Shown here: positions 16,703-23,726 of the stretch, in pieces
Layout of the letters: each line of letters starts with the position of its first letter
Position numbering within the stretch: the first letter of the stretch is position 1
NCBI RefSeq assembly: GCF_900107375.1
Contig: NZ_FNPT01000001.1
Location: forward strand, 248,001 to 312,000
Direction of reading: 5' to 3'
Length of the DNA: 64,000 bases
From: Lysobacter sp. yr284
GTDB taxonomy: Bacteria; Pseudomonadota; Gammaproteobacteria; Xanthomonadales; Xanthomonadaceae
Notes under the pieces: model-generated
What the model saw: the letters and a program-made list of their open reading frames with translations, nothing else
Database searches by the model: none
Told to the model about the DNA's origin: nothing
Translations under genes and position numbers: made by a program

Positions 16703-17938
16703 TCAAGCCGCAGCCGCGCCGCGAGGCGTCACGATGCCGGTGAAATCGACCGGAATGGCGAACCCTTCCAGTTGCATCCGCGGCGTCGGTTGCTCCTCCA
16801 CCTGGATGTCGAAATCGCGGGTCAGCAGCGCGCAGAACAGCACCAGTTGCGCATGCCCGACGGAACTGCCGATGCAGGCGCGCGAGGAGAAACCGAACGG
16901 CACGAACGCGCCCTTGTTGGACTGCCGGCGCGAGGCCAGCCAGCGGTCCGGATCGAACACATCCGGCGCGTCCCAGTAATGCGGGCAATGGTGCTGGTAG
17001 TACGAGGAAATCTCGTACGCGCCGCCTTTCTTGACCCGGATGCCGTCCACTTCGATGTCGTGGAACGCCGGGCGGCGCAGCGCGAACAACCCGGGCCACA
17101 CGCGGATGGTTTCCTTGATGAAGCGCGCCGTGCACGGCAGCTCCTTCATCGGCAGCGCGCACAGCGCGTCCACGCTCAGCGCGGTGGTCTCCGCGCGGAT
17201 GCGTTCGCGCCACTCGGGAAAGCGGTACATCGCGTACGCCAGACTGGCCGCGGTGATCCCGGGCAGGCCCGACATGCCCGCCAGCACCACCGACACCAGG
17301 TAGGCGACCCGGTCGGTGCCGATACGCTCGGCCAACGGCAACAGCGACTGCAGGAAATCCTCGCGGCTGCCGCCGTCGCGCAGCCGCTGCCGGATCTGCC
17401 GGCTCACTGCGCGCGCGGCCCTGCGCGAGCGGCCGAAGTCCACGATCCGCTGCCAGGGCGAGAAGTCCTGCAGGACGATGCCGTTGTAGCGGGCCTTCTG
17501 CTCGCCGATCAGCGCGGCGGTGTCGGCCTCGCCCAGGCCGTCGATCAGCATCGGCAGCAGCGATTGCGAGATGGTCCACCAGCTCAGTTCGCTGAGGTTG
17601 CGCACCGAGCCGGCGCGCTGCGCCAGGAATGCCTGCATGCGCGAGTAGAGGCCGCGCAGGTGCTCGGGTTCCGAGAGCCGCCCGGACTGTTCGATCAGCA
17701 CGGTGCGCACCACGCTCCAGGCGAGCGGATCCTTGGATTTGCGCAGCCCCAGGAAATCGATCAGCGAGTCCGGCACGCTGAGCCGGTCGGTATTGGCCTT
17801 GTCGACCTTGACCGCCAACACCGGGTCGAAGATGCCGACCACATCGTCCTGGAACTCGAGCACCGGTCCTTCCTGGCCGACGCGCCCGAGCAGATGGTCG
17901 ATGGAAATCGTTTCCGCGTTCGTCGTGCGTTGCGTCAT
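16703..17938 (-). CDS. Cytochrome P450, candidate peptide-modifying enzyme
   Basis: This 411-residue protein starts at ATG 17938 with GGAGG four bases upstream. The heme-thiolate loop is FGFSSRACIG with C355; Ser replaces the usual fourth-position Gly. The K-helix ExxR is E276-T-I-R279 and the DPDRW segment (residues 329-333) is present. The I-helix reads AGMSG (220-224), so the acid-alcohol pair normally used for oxygen protonation is missing, as in several P450s that make radical cross-links rather than simple hydroxylations. The gene follows a 33-residue peptide gene by 72 bases with a hairpin between them. By analogy with P450-modified ribosomal peptides, it probably cross-links aromatic side chains of that peptide. 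Redox partners are not encoded nearby. Confidence 0.9.
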   Translation of the reverse strand: MTQRTTNAETISIDHLLGRVGQEGPVLEFQDDVVGIFDPVLAVKVDKANTDRLSVPDSLIDFLGLRKSKDPLAWSVVRTVLIEQSGRLSEPEHLRGLYSRMQAFLAQRAGSVRNLSELSWWTISQSLLPMLIDGLGEADTAALIGEQKARYNGIVLQDFSPWQRIVDFGRSRRAARAVSRQIRQRLRDGGSREDFLQSLLPLAERIGTDRVAYLVSVVLAGMSGLPGITAASLAYAMYRFPEWRERIRAETTALSVDALCALPMKELPCTARFIKETIRVWPGLFALRRPAFHDIEVDGIRVKKGGAYEISSYYQHHCPHYWDAPDVFDPDRWLASRRQSNKGAFVPFGFSSRACIGSSVGHAQLVLFCALLTRDFDIQVEEQPTPRMQLEGFAIPVDFTGIVTPRGAAAA

Positions 17939-17952
17939 CGAGCCTCCAAAGA

Positions 17953-17979
17953 CCAGGGATGGTCTGCGACCATCCCTGG
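17953..17979 (-). promoter_or_regulatory. Perfect hairpin between the peptide gene and the P450 gene
   Basis: An 11-bp stem (17953-17963 with 17969-17979) has a CTGCG loop. It lies after the peptide stop and ends 14 bases before the P450 ATG. There is only a short T-run (TTT), so partial termination or mRNA protection is more likely than full termination. Either would give more peptide than enzyme, as is common in peptide precursor operons. Confidence 0.65.
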
Positions 17980-18010
17980 CGCTACTACGAAGTACGCGGA
18001 GCTTTGTCGC

Positions 18011-18112
18011 TTAGAACAAGATCCAGTAGATGTACTTGGAGCGGATGCTCTGGGTCGAATTGTTGGCACGCATGTTCAGCGACACCTGCACGGCACGGAT
18101 CAGATTGCTCAC
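18011..18112 (-). CDS. 33-residue peptide with aromatic C-terminus, candidate RiPP precursor
   Basis: The frame runs from GTG 18112 to TAA 18011. AAGGAG stands seven bases upstream of the GTG, one of the best ribosome sites in the window. The peptide starts MSNLIRAVQVSLNMRANN and ends STQSIRSKYIYWILF. The N-terminal part is a plausible leader helix. The last eight residues pack two Tyr, one Trp and one Phe among Ile and Leu, resembling cores cross-linked by P450s in atropopeptides and related compounds. The P450 gene is immediately downstream. No protease or exporter is evident nearby. It is too short for routine gene callers. That it is translated is well supported; its role as a precursor is inferred. 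Confidence 0.75.
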   Translation of the reverse strand: MSNLIRAVQVSLNMRANNSTQSIRSKYIYWILF

Positions 18113-18366
18113 GTTACGACTCCTTTTCGTTTCGTGGTTGTTCCGATGAAGCCAAGCCTCAAGGCCTGGCGCTTGAGTTCTAGCATGCGGCCTTTCCGGC
18201 GATTGCTAATAAATCGTTAATGCCGCCAGACGCCAAACAAGATCAAGTCCGCGGCCGCGTCTGCGTGTTTCGCCGTCCGCGGCGCCGACGAAAACCGGAC
18301 CGACGGCCGCAATGCTCCGCGGCCGATCGCCGCCACCCTCGCCCGCTTCGCCACCCCACAAACGAA
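18113..18366. promoter_or_regulatory. Upstream region of the peptide/P450 unit
   Basis: Between the virD4 terminator and the peptide gene is an AT-rich block around 18205-18222 (TTAACGATTTATTAG on the minus strand), rare in this GC-rich window and about 95-105 bases before the peptide start. It is the likeliest promoter location. No gene is supported here. Confidence 0.4.
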
Positions 18367-18391
18367 AACGCCGCCGGAGTCCGGCGGCGTT
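18367..18391 (-). terminator. Rho-independent terminator after virD4
   Basis: An 11-bp stem (18367-18377 with 18381-18391) is followed on the minus strand by a T-rich run (TTCGTTTG). It lies 25 bases after the virD4 stop and marks the end of the T4SS locus. Confidence 0.85.
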
Positions 18392-18416
18392 CGCGCATGC
18401 GCTGCAGGGCGGCCGG

Positions 18417-20093
18417 TCAGCCGACCCGGATGTCCAGCATCGGCACGTTGACCTTCGGCAGCAGCCGCTGGGTGAACAGCTTGTCCTGGTAGTACTTGAT
18501 CTTGTCGCACTTCACCGGGTGCGGGATGCCTTCGTACAGGAACACCTCGGCGTCGAAGCCCATCGCCTTGAGTTCCTGCGGCAGCATCAGCGCGCGGCGC
18601 TCTTCGGACTCGCTGCGCGAGACCTCCTTGCCGCGGGTGACGTTGGTCTTGCGCACCGTGGTGTAGCCGAGCATCTCGGAGTAGTCGTTGGCGTCCTGCT
18701 GCTCGCGCGGGGCGTAGATGATCTGCAGCGCGTGGTTGGTGATGATGGTGCGCGAGACGTCCTTGCCGTAGGTCGCATCGAGCTGCGACATGCTCTGGAT
18801 GATCGGCAGCAGGCGGATGTTGTAGCCGGCCATGTACGACACCGCCGCGGCGATGATGTCGACCTTGCCGATGGAGGTGAACTCGTCCATCAGCAACAGG
18901 CACTGGTGCTTCAGTTCCTTGTTGTTCTGCGGCAGCTCGCGGGTGTTGAGGTTGATGATCTGGCTGAAGAACAGGTTCACGATCAGCCGGCTCTCGGCCA
19001 GCTTGTTCGGCTGGATGCCGACGTAGATCGTCATCTTCTTCTTGCGCACGTCGGTCAGCAGGAAGTCGTCGGCCGAGGTGGCCGCGTCCAGCACCGGGTT
19101 GATCCAGGGGTTCAGCGGTTCCTTGAACGTGCCCAGGATCGAGGCGAAGGTCTCGTCGGCCTGCGACAGCATGTTGGCGAACGCGGACTTGGCGTTGGCG
19201 CTCAGGAACGGACGCTCCGACAGGCCCTTGAGGAACGGCTTGAGCTCGCTCTTGCCGTCGCCGGAGGACAGCCGGTAGACCGCGCCGATGGTCGGCTGGG
19301 TCGCGAACGGGAAGCCGACCTTCTGCGCGTCGTCGTAGGCCTCGAACAGGTACAGGGTGAAGGCCATGAACGCGTTGCGCGCCTGGCTGATCCAGAACTT
19401 CTGGTCGTCGGAACCGTCCGGATAGAGCATCGCGGCGATGCTCATGAGGTCGGAGACGCGGAACGCCGGGTCGCTGGACACGTAGGTCAGCGGGTTCCAG
19501 CGATGGGTGCGGCGGTCTTCGGCGAAGGGGTTGAACAGGAAGATCTCCTGGCCCTGCTGCGCGCGCCAGCCGCTGGTCAGGTCGAAGTTCTCCTGCTTGA
19601 TGTCCAGCACCACCATCGAACCCTGGTAGTTGAGCAGGTTCGGGATGACGATGCCCACGCCCTTGCCCGAACGGGTCGGCGCGGCCAGGATCACGAACTG
19701 CTGGCCGCTGAGCTGGACCAGCTTGCCGTTGTACTTGCCGACCACGACCGAGGTCGGAGTCGACTTGAACATGTCCTTCTTGTCGAGGTCGCCGGCGGTG
19801 GCGAAGCGCGCGTCGCCGTGCATGGACTGCTTCTTGGGCATGAACAGCAGGTACAGCAGGCCCAGGTACAACAGCACGGGGAAGCCGAAGCCGAGCAGGC
19901 CGCCGGCCTTGATCTTGCCGGCGTAGGGCTTGACCTGCGGCAGGTCGAGCGCCTTGAGGTACTGCAGATAGGTGTCCCAGGCCAGCGGCGCCTGCAGCTT
20001 GAGCAGCATCAGCGTCAGATAGCCCGACAGGTACAGTCCCGCGACTGCGGTCGCCAGCAGCGCCACGATGGCGCCAATCGCCTTCCCTTTCAC
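18417..20093 (-). CDS. virD4: VirD4 coupling protein of the X-T4SS
   Basis: This 558-residue protein has two N-terminal membrane segments (about residues 7-32 and 64-85). A cytoplasmic P-loop ATPase follows with Walker A APTRSGKGVG (138-147) and Walker B CLLLMDEF. In X-T4SSs the all-alpha domain of VirD4 binds the XVIPCD of effectors and feeds them to the channel. Here the gene ends the locus after the effector array, separated from virB7-virB6 by about 10 kb of effector and immunity genes. It has its own terminator. No relaxase accompanies it. Confidence 0.95.
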   Translation of the reverse strand: MKGKAIGAIVALLATAVAGLYLSGYLTLMLLKLQAPLAWDTYLQYLKALDLPQVKPYAGKIKAGGLLGFGFPVLLYLGLLYLLFMPKKQSMHGDARFATAGDLDKKDMFKSTPTSVVVGKYNGKLVQLSGQQFVILAAPTRSGKGVGIVIPNLLNYQGSMVVLDIKQENFDLTSGWRAQQGQEIFLFNPFAEDRRTHRWNPLTYVSSDPAFRVSDLMSIAAMLYPDGSDDQKFWISQARNAFMAFTLYLFEAYDDAQKVGFPFATQPTIGAVYRLSSGDGKSELKPFLKGLSERPFLSANAKSAFANMLSQADETFASILGTFKEPLNPWINPVLDAATSADDFLLTDVRKKKMTIYVGIQPNKLAESRLIVNLFFSQIINLNTRELPQNNKELKHQCLLLMDEFTSIGKVDIIAAAVSYMAGYNIRLLPIIQSMSQLDATYGKDVSRTIITNHALQIIYAPREQQDANDYSEMLGYTTVRKTNVTRGKEVSRSESEERRALMLPQELKAMGFDAEVFLYEGIPHPVKCDKIKYYQDKLFTQRLLPKVNVPMLDIRVG

Positions 20094-20130
20094 GTTTTAC
20101 TTCCTGCTTGATCCCCGAACCCGCTGTCGG

Positions 20131-20421
20131 TCAGCGTCGCTTCCGGCCTGTCCGGAGCCCGGAACGCTCCGCCGGGCGCGATTGCGCCATCATATCCGGC
20201 GAAAGGCTGCCGTTGGACAACAATTCCTTGAGGATCTCGTCGTCCATCCACTTCTGGGCGTCGCCCAGGGTCAGTTCCTGGCGCAGCTTGACCCCGGCCG
20301 AGGACATCACCGCATAGGCGTAGACGTCCTGCTGGTCGAACTCGGACTCGCGGGTCAGGGCGACGATCTGGAACTTGCCCTTGGTCTGGACGGTGTGGCG
20401 GTATTCGCTGGTGTTGCTCAT
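20131..20421 (-). CDS. Hypothetical protein encoded between the toxin-less XVIPCD gene and virD4
   Basis: This 96-residue hydrophilic protein (MSNTSEYRHTVQTKGKFQIV) has no signal peptide. The central segment DVYAYAVMSSAGVKLRQELTLGDAQKWMDDEILKEL looks like two strands and two helices, and the C-terminus is Arg-rich. It is 37 bases upstream of virD4 and 34 bases downstream of the XVIPCD protein, so the three are probably co-transcribed. An adaptor or chaperone-like role in substrate loading is possible from position only. The family is not recognised. Confidence 0.75.
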   Translation of the reverse strand: MSNTSEYRHTVQTKGKFQIVALTRESEFDQQDVYAYAVMSSAGVKLRQELTLGDAQKWMDDEILKELLSNGSLSPDMMAQSRPAERSGLRTGRKRR

Positions 20422-20455
20422 CGGTCCTCCTGGGCCTGCGCGCCGGGCGGCGCGC

Positions 20456-20995
20456 TCAGTCGCGCTCGCGCGTCAATGCGCGCGCGGCCGCGGACTGCTG
20501 CGGTTGCTGCTCGTCGTTGTTGCGTTCCGGGTTCTGGCGCTGGCGCTCGTTGTCGCGCTCGCGCTCGGTCTGGCGCTGCTGGTCGCGCACGTCCTGCTCG
20601 CGCGCCAGTTGCGCGAACTGCTCGCTGCTGCGCTGCAGCGACTGCTGCGCGGCCTGCTCGGTGTCGACATAGCTGATCCGCCGGGTCGGCGAATCGGCGT
20701 CGCCCTCGATCGCGAACGCGCGCTTGCCGTCCTGGCTGAAGGCGACGCCGTCCACGCGCTGGCGCTCGCGGGTGGCCTCCAGCAGCAGCGCGCCGGCGAG
20801 GTTGTCGCGTTCGCCGGGGCTGAACTGGCGCGCCGCGTCCTGGCGGTCCAGGCACACGCGCACCTGCGAGAACAGGTCGTGCTGGGGGTGGCTGGGGCTG
20901 CTGAGCAGATTGCGCTGCTGCGCCCGGCGCACCTCGTCGAGGGTCTGCGAGGAGGCATCGATGCCGACCCGCAATTGTTGGTCCTGCGAATTCAT
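20456..20995 (-). CDS. Short XVIPCD-type protein without a toxin domain
   Basis: This 179-residue protein starts at ATG 20995 after GGGAG. Residues about 30-130 match the XVIPCD plan: SPSHPQHDLFSQVR, DNLAGALLLEATRERQRVDG, KRAFAIEGD, then YVDTEQAAQQSLQRSSEQF. The C-terminal 50 residues are a Gln/Arg/Glu-rich tail, as in secreted effectors. Only about 30 residues precede the domain, so there is no enzymatic module. It may be a reduced effector, a decoy or regulator of VirD4, or a toxin of unknown mode. Genes for the 96-residue protein and virD4 follow. Confidence 0.75.
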   Translation of the reverse strand: MNSQDQQLRVGIDASSQTLDEVRRAQQRNLLSSPSHPQHDLFSQVRVCLDRQDAARQFSPGERDNLAGALLLEATRERQRVDGVAFSQDGKRAFAIEGDADSPTRRISYVDTEQAAQQSLQRSSEQFAQLAREQDVRDQQRQTERERDNERQRQNPERNNDEQQPQQSAAARALTRERD

Positions 20996-21415
20996 CGTCG
21001 TCTCCCTGCCGGAGCGGCTCCGGTCGCGATACACGGCCGCCGCGGGCCCATCGAAGGCCCGCCTGCAGCCTACCCCTTTGCCGTGGCCATGGTCGAACCG
21101 GGGCGTCCGGCCATGCGCTTGGCGCTGTCGAGTCCGGGCAAGCGGCAGCGGCAGGCTCGATCTCCCTAGCGATCGAGCCTGCCGTGCCTACCCCGCCCTC
21201 GCGGACGAAGCCGGGACGTCCTTGTCGCGAACCCCGCAGAGACTTCGATGCCGTCCCTGGCCTGCGGGATCCTCTCGACCGATGCCGGCGCTCCACCTCC
21301 ACCGAAGACGCGGTGCCGGTACCGGTCGAACTGCTGCGCCGCCGCGACGTCCGTGCCGGGCGATGCCTGCTTGCTGTCGCCGCGGCGGCGCATCCGCCGC
21401 CGCGGCCGAGCCGCC
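20996..21415. other. Intergenic region with a 13-bp hairpin (21150-21183)
   Basis: No gene is supported in these 420 bases. A perfect 13-bp stem (21150-21162 with 21171-21183, loop TCCCTAGC) lies about 230 bases after the M23 effector stop. It lacks a T-run on either strand; it may mark an mRNA end or a processing site between the effector array and the virD4 unit. Confidence 0.5.
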
Positions 21416-22552
21416 TCAGCCCAGCGTCATGCGCGGCGGCTGGTGCTGCTGGGTCTGCTGTTTTTCCTGTGCCGGCTGGTCGGCCTGGCGCGCCGGCGCG
21501 TCCTGGGCCAGGCGCTGGCTGGTCTGCTCCACGCTCTGGCTCATGGCCTGCTGCTTGTCGGCGTACACGCGGTGGTGGGCCGGGTCGTTCAAGCCGCCCT
21601 CCACCGCGAACACGCCGTTGCCGTTGACGTTCTGCACGACGTGGTTGATGTCCTTGAGCCCGCTCATGCGCGCCTCGTAGGTCAGCGTCGCGGCGGCGCG
21701 CTCGCGGTCCTGCGGCGTGCGGAAACCGGCGTCCGGGCCGAGCCGCTCCAGGCCTTCCAGCGCCTGCCGGTACATGCGGTTGTCGGGGTGGTTCGGATTG
21801 GAGATCAGCGAAGCCTCGTCGCCGCCGCGGCGCGGGCCGGCCTCGCGCAGCGCGTCCAGGGTGCGCGGGCCGGCGACGCCGTCCTCGCGCAGGCCGTTCT
21901 CGCGCTGGAAGCGCGCCACCGCCTGGCGGCTGCGTTCGCCGAAATCGCCGTCCGCCGCCAGCGGCCGGCCCTGGTCGTCGCGATAGCCCAGGCGGTTGAG
22001 GGTTTCCTGCATCGCGCGCACTTCGGCGCCGCGCTCGCCCTGGCGCAGCACGCCGTCGGCGCCGGCCGCGGCCGGCGGCGCGGCGCTGTGCCCGCCGTTG
22101 TTCTGCCCGCCGACGTGCTGGCGGCGGTTCCAGAAGTCTTCCGGATTGAGGTTGTTCCCCTGCGCGTCCTTCATCTGGTAATGGACGTGCTGGGCGTACT
22201 GCGCCTCGCCGTTCGGCCCGCGCCCGCCCATGGTGCCGATCGCGGTGCCCGGCTCGACCCGCTGGCCGACCACCACCGACTGGCTCTGGGTGTGCAGCAA
22301 CTGGTGGCGGTTGCCTTCGCCGTCGACGATGGTGACGGTGCCGTAACGGCCGCCGACGAACTCCACCGTGCCCGCCACCGGCGAATGGATGGTCGGATGG
22401 GTCAGGTTGACCCCGGCCTGGCCGCCGACGTAGTTGAAGTCCGAGCCGCCGTGCGGCCCGTTGCCGCGATGCTCGCCGTAGTGGCCGGTGATGTGCGGCG
22501 CGCGTCCCTGCTGCGGCGGCAGGATGGTGTTCATGACGTCTTGGTAGGACAT
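21416..22552 (-). CDS. X-T4SS effector: M23 metallopeptidase, peptidoglycan-binding domain and XVIPCD
   Basis: This 378-residue protein has AGGAG upstream of its ATG. Residues 20-140 form an M23 endopeptidase with a complete metal site: H34 and D38 (HGGSD), H87 (LLHTQ), H122 and H124 (QHVHYQM). It should cut peptide cross-links in target peptidoglycan. Residues 166-236 are a peptidoglycan-binding domain (VRAMQETLNRLGYRD, DGVAGPRTLDAL). Residues 248-350 are the XVIPCD (MSGLKDINHV, VFAVEGGLNDPAH), followed by a Gln-rich tail. No signal peptide is present, consistent with T4SS delivery. Its immunity lipoprotein is encoded just upstream. Confidence 0.9.
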   Translation of the reverse strand: MSYQDVMNTILPPQQGRAPHITGHYGEHRGNGPHGGSDFNYVGGQAGVNLTHPTIHSPVAGTVEFVGGRYGTVTIVDGEGNRHQLLHTQSQSVVVGQRVEPGTAIGTMGGRGPNGEAQYAQHVHYQMKDAQGNNLNPEDFWNRRQHVGGQNNGGHSAAPPAAAGADGVLRQGERGAEVRAMQETLNRLGYRDDQGRPLAADGDFGERSRQAVARFQRENGLREDGVAGPRTLDALREAGPRRGGDEASLISNPNHPDNRMYRQALEGLERLGPDAGFRTPQDRERAAATLTYEARMSGLKDINHVVQNVNGNGVFAVEGGLNDPAHHRVYADKQQAMSQSVEQTSQRLAQDAPARQADQPAQEKQQTQQHQPPRMTLG

Positions 22553-22647
22553 GTCGGCTCCTGGATTGCTGGAATGAGTGGCCGGTCGCGCCGGACGGGC
22601 TGTTCGAAGCGTTGCTGACCGAAGCGGGGTTCGTCAGCGCCGCCCGG

Positions 22648-23148
22648 TCACAGCGAGTCGTCGCGCATGCGGTACAAGGTCCAGCACTCGCCCTTGCGGA
22701 AGAAGAACGAGAGTTGGTAATCGGTATCGGGCTTGGCCAGCATCACTTGCTTGTCGCCGTTGAGCTCGGTCTGGCTCAGCACCAGCCCGTCGGCCTGCTG
22801 CTTCTCGCGGCTGGGCATCAACGGGAACGACAACGCGTCGCCGTCGAGCATCGCCACCACCGGCTTGGGCTCGGGATCGGCGTTGGCGTCGACGCTCTCG
22901 CTGCGCAGCGGCCGCTGGGTGAACGCGCGCTGCACATCGGCGCTGTCGGCGAACGCGGCCAGGAACGCGGCGAAGTCTTGCGACGGGCACGCCGTCGTCG
23001 CCGCGGCGGGCGCGGGCGCAGCGGACGCGGACGGTTTTTCCTGCGCGGCCGCCGCCGGCGGGCTGTTGGAGGCCATGTCGCAGCCGGCCAGCGCCAGCAA
23101 CGCGGCCAGCGCCAGGATCCGGGACGAACGCGTAGTGGTGAATGTCAT
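22648..23148 (-). CDS. X-T4SS immunity lipoprotein for the M23 effector
   Basis: This 166-residue protein starts at ATG 23148 (MTFTTTRSSRILAL). It has a lipobox (LAGC) near residue 23 and an Ala/Pro-rich linker. The domain begins ACPSQDFAAFLAAF and contains a second Cys in RKGECWTLYRM. It lies 95 bases upstream of the M23 effector. Its core resembles the lipoprotein at 5855-6406, which pairs with the other M23-like effector, so the pairing is supported twice. It presumably sits in the periplasm and blocks the peptidase. Confidence 0.8.
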   Translation of the reverse strand: MTFTTTRSSRILALAALLALAGCDMASNSPPAAAAQEKPSASAAPAPAAATTACPSQDFAAFLAAFADSADVQRAFTQRPLRSESVDANADPEPKPVVAMLDGDALSFPLMPSREKQQADGLVLSQTELNGDKQVMLAKPDTDYQLSFFFRKGECWTLYRMRDDSL

Positions 23149-23726
23149 GCCTTGCTTCCTCGTTGGAACACTTCGATCACTGTCGCAGCCGAGCCGTCGA
23201 CGTTCTGCGCACGACGGCACGTCGCCCGCATCGGCCGCCTGCCGCCCCGATCGCCGGGCCCTCCATGGCCACGACGTCCGGATCGCGCCATTGCCCGGCG
23301 CCCGCTGCTGCCTGTGCGGCGATCCCTCGCCCGGCCGTCCCTGGCCTGCCTTGCTTTGTTGGCCATCCATCGCCGGTCCCGATCCTGCCCGCCGTCCATG
23401 GCGGTCCTGCCTCGCCCAGCGTCCTTGTCGCGCGTGCTTGCCGCCTTCGTCCTTGTGGCGCCGTCCTGGCTGCCGTCTTCCTTAGTGGCGTCGTCCGTGT
23501 CGCCTCGTCCTTGTTGCCTCATCCATGTCGCGTCGTCCTTGATGCGTCGTCCCTGAGCGGTCGTCCTCGACCTGGCGTCCTGGCCCGCGATCCCTCGCCA
23601 CGTCCTGCCTGGCGGCGCATCCTGCGCCGGCGCCGCGGCCTGGCCGGTCGGCGCCTTCGTCCTTGTTCCGGCCTGCGCCGCGTCCTCGCAGCGCAGGCCT
23701 CAACGCGAATCCGCGTTGTCCGCGAA
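23149..23726 (-). promoter_or_regulatory. Spacer rich in GGA motifs, candidate CsrA/RsmA-binding leader
   Basis: This 578-base stretch lies between the GH73-like effector and the next immunity gene. On the transcribed minus strand it carries four identical ACAAGGACG motifs (23658-23666, 23506-23514, 23448-23456, 23420-23428) and many degenerate copies such as GAGGACG, CAAGGACG and ATGGATG. ACAAGGA matches the core of the CsrA consensus ACARGGA. An open frame at 23145-23522 on the same strand has no ribosome site and only low-complexity Arg/Gly/Asp content, so no protein is called. Confidence 0.5.

Noticed and set aside
23145-23522. 125-codon minus-strand frame in the GGA-rich spacer
   Set aside because: It has no ribosome site, is low-complexity Arg/Gly/Asp, and follows from the repeated CAAGGACG unit; a regulatory RNA reading is preferred.
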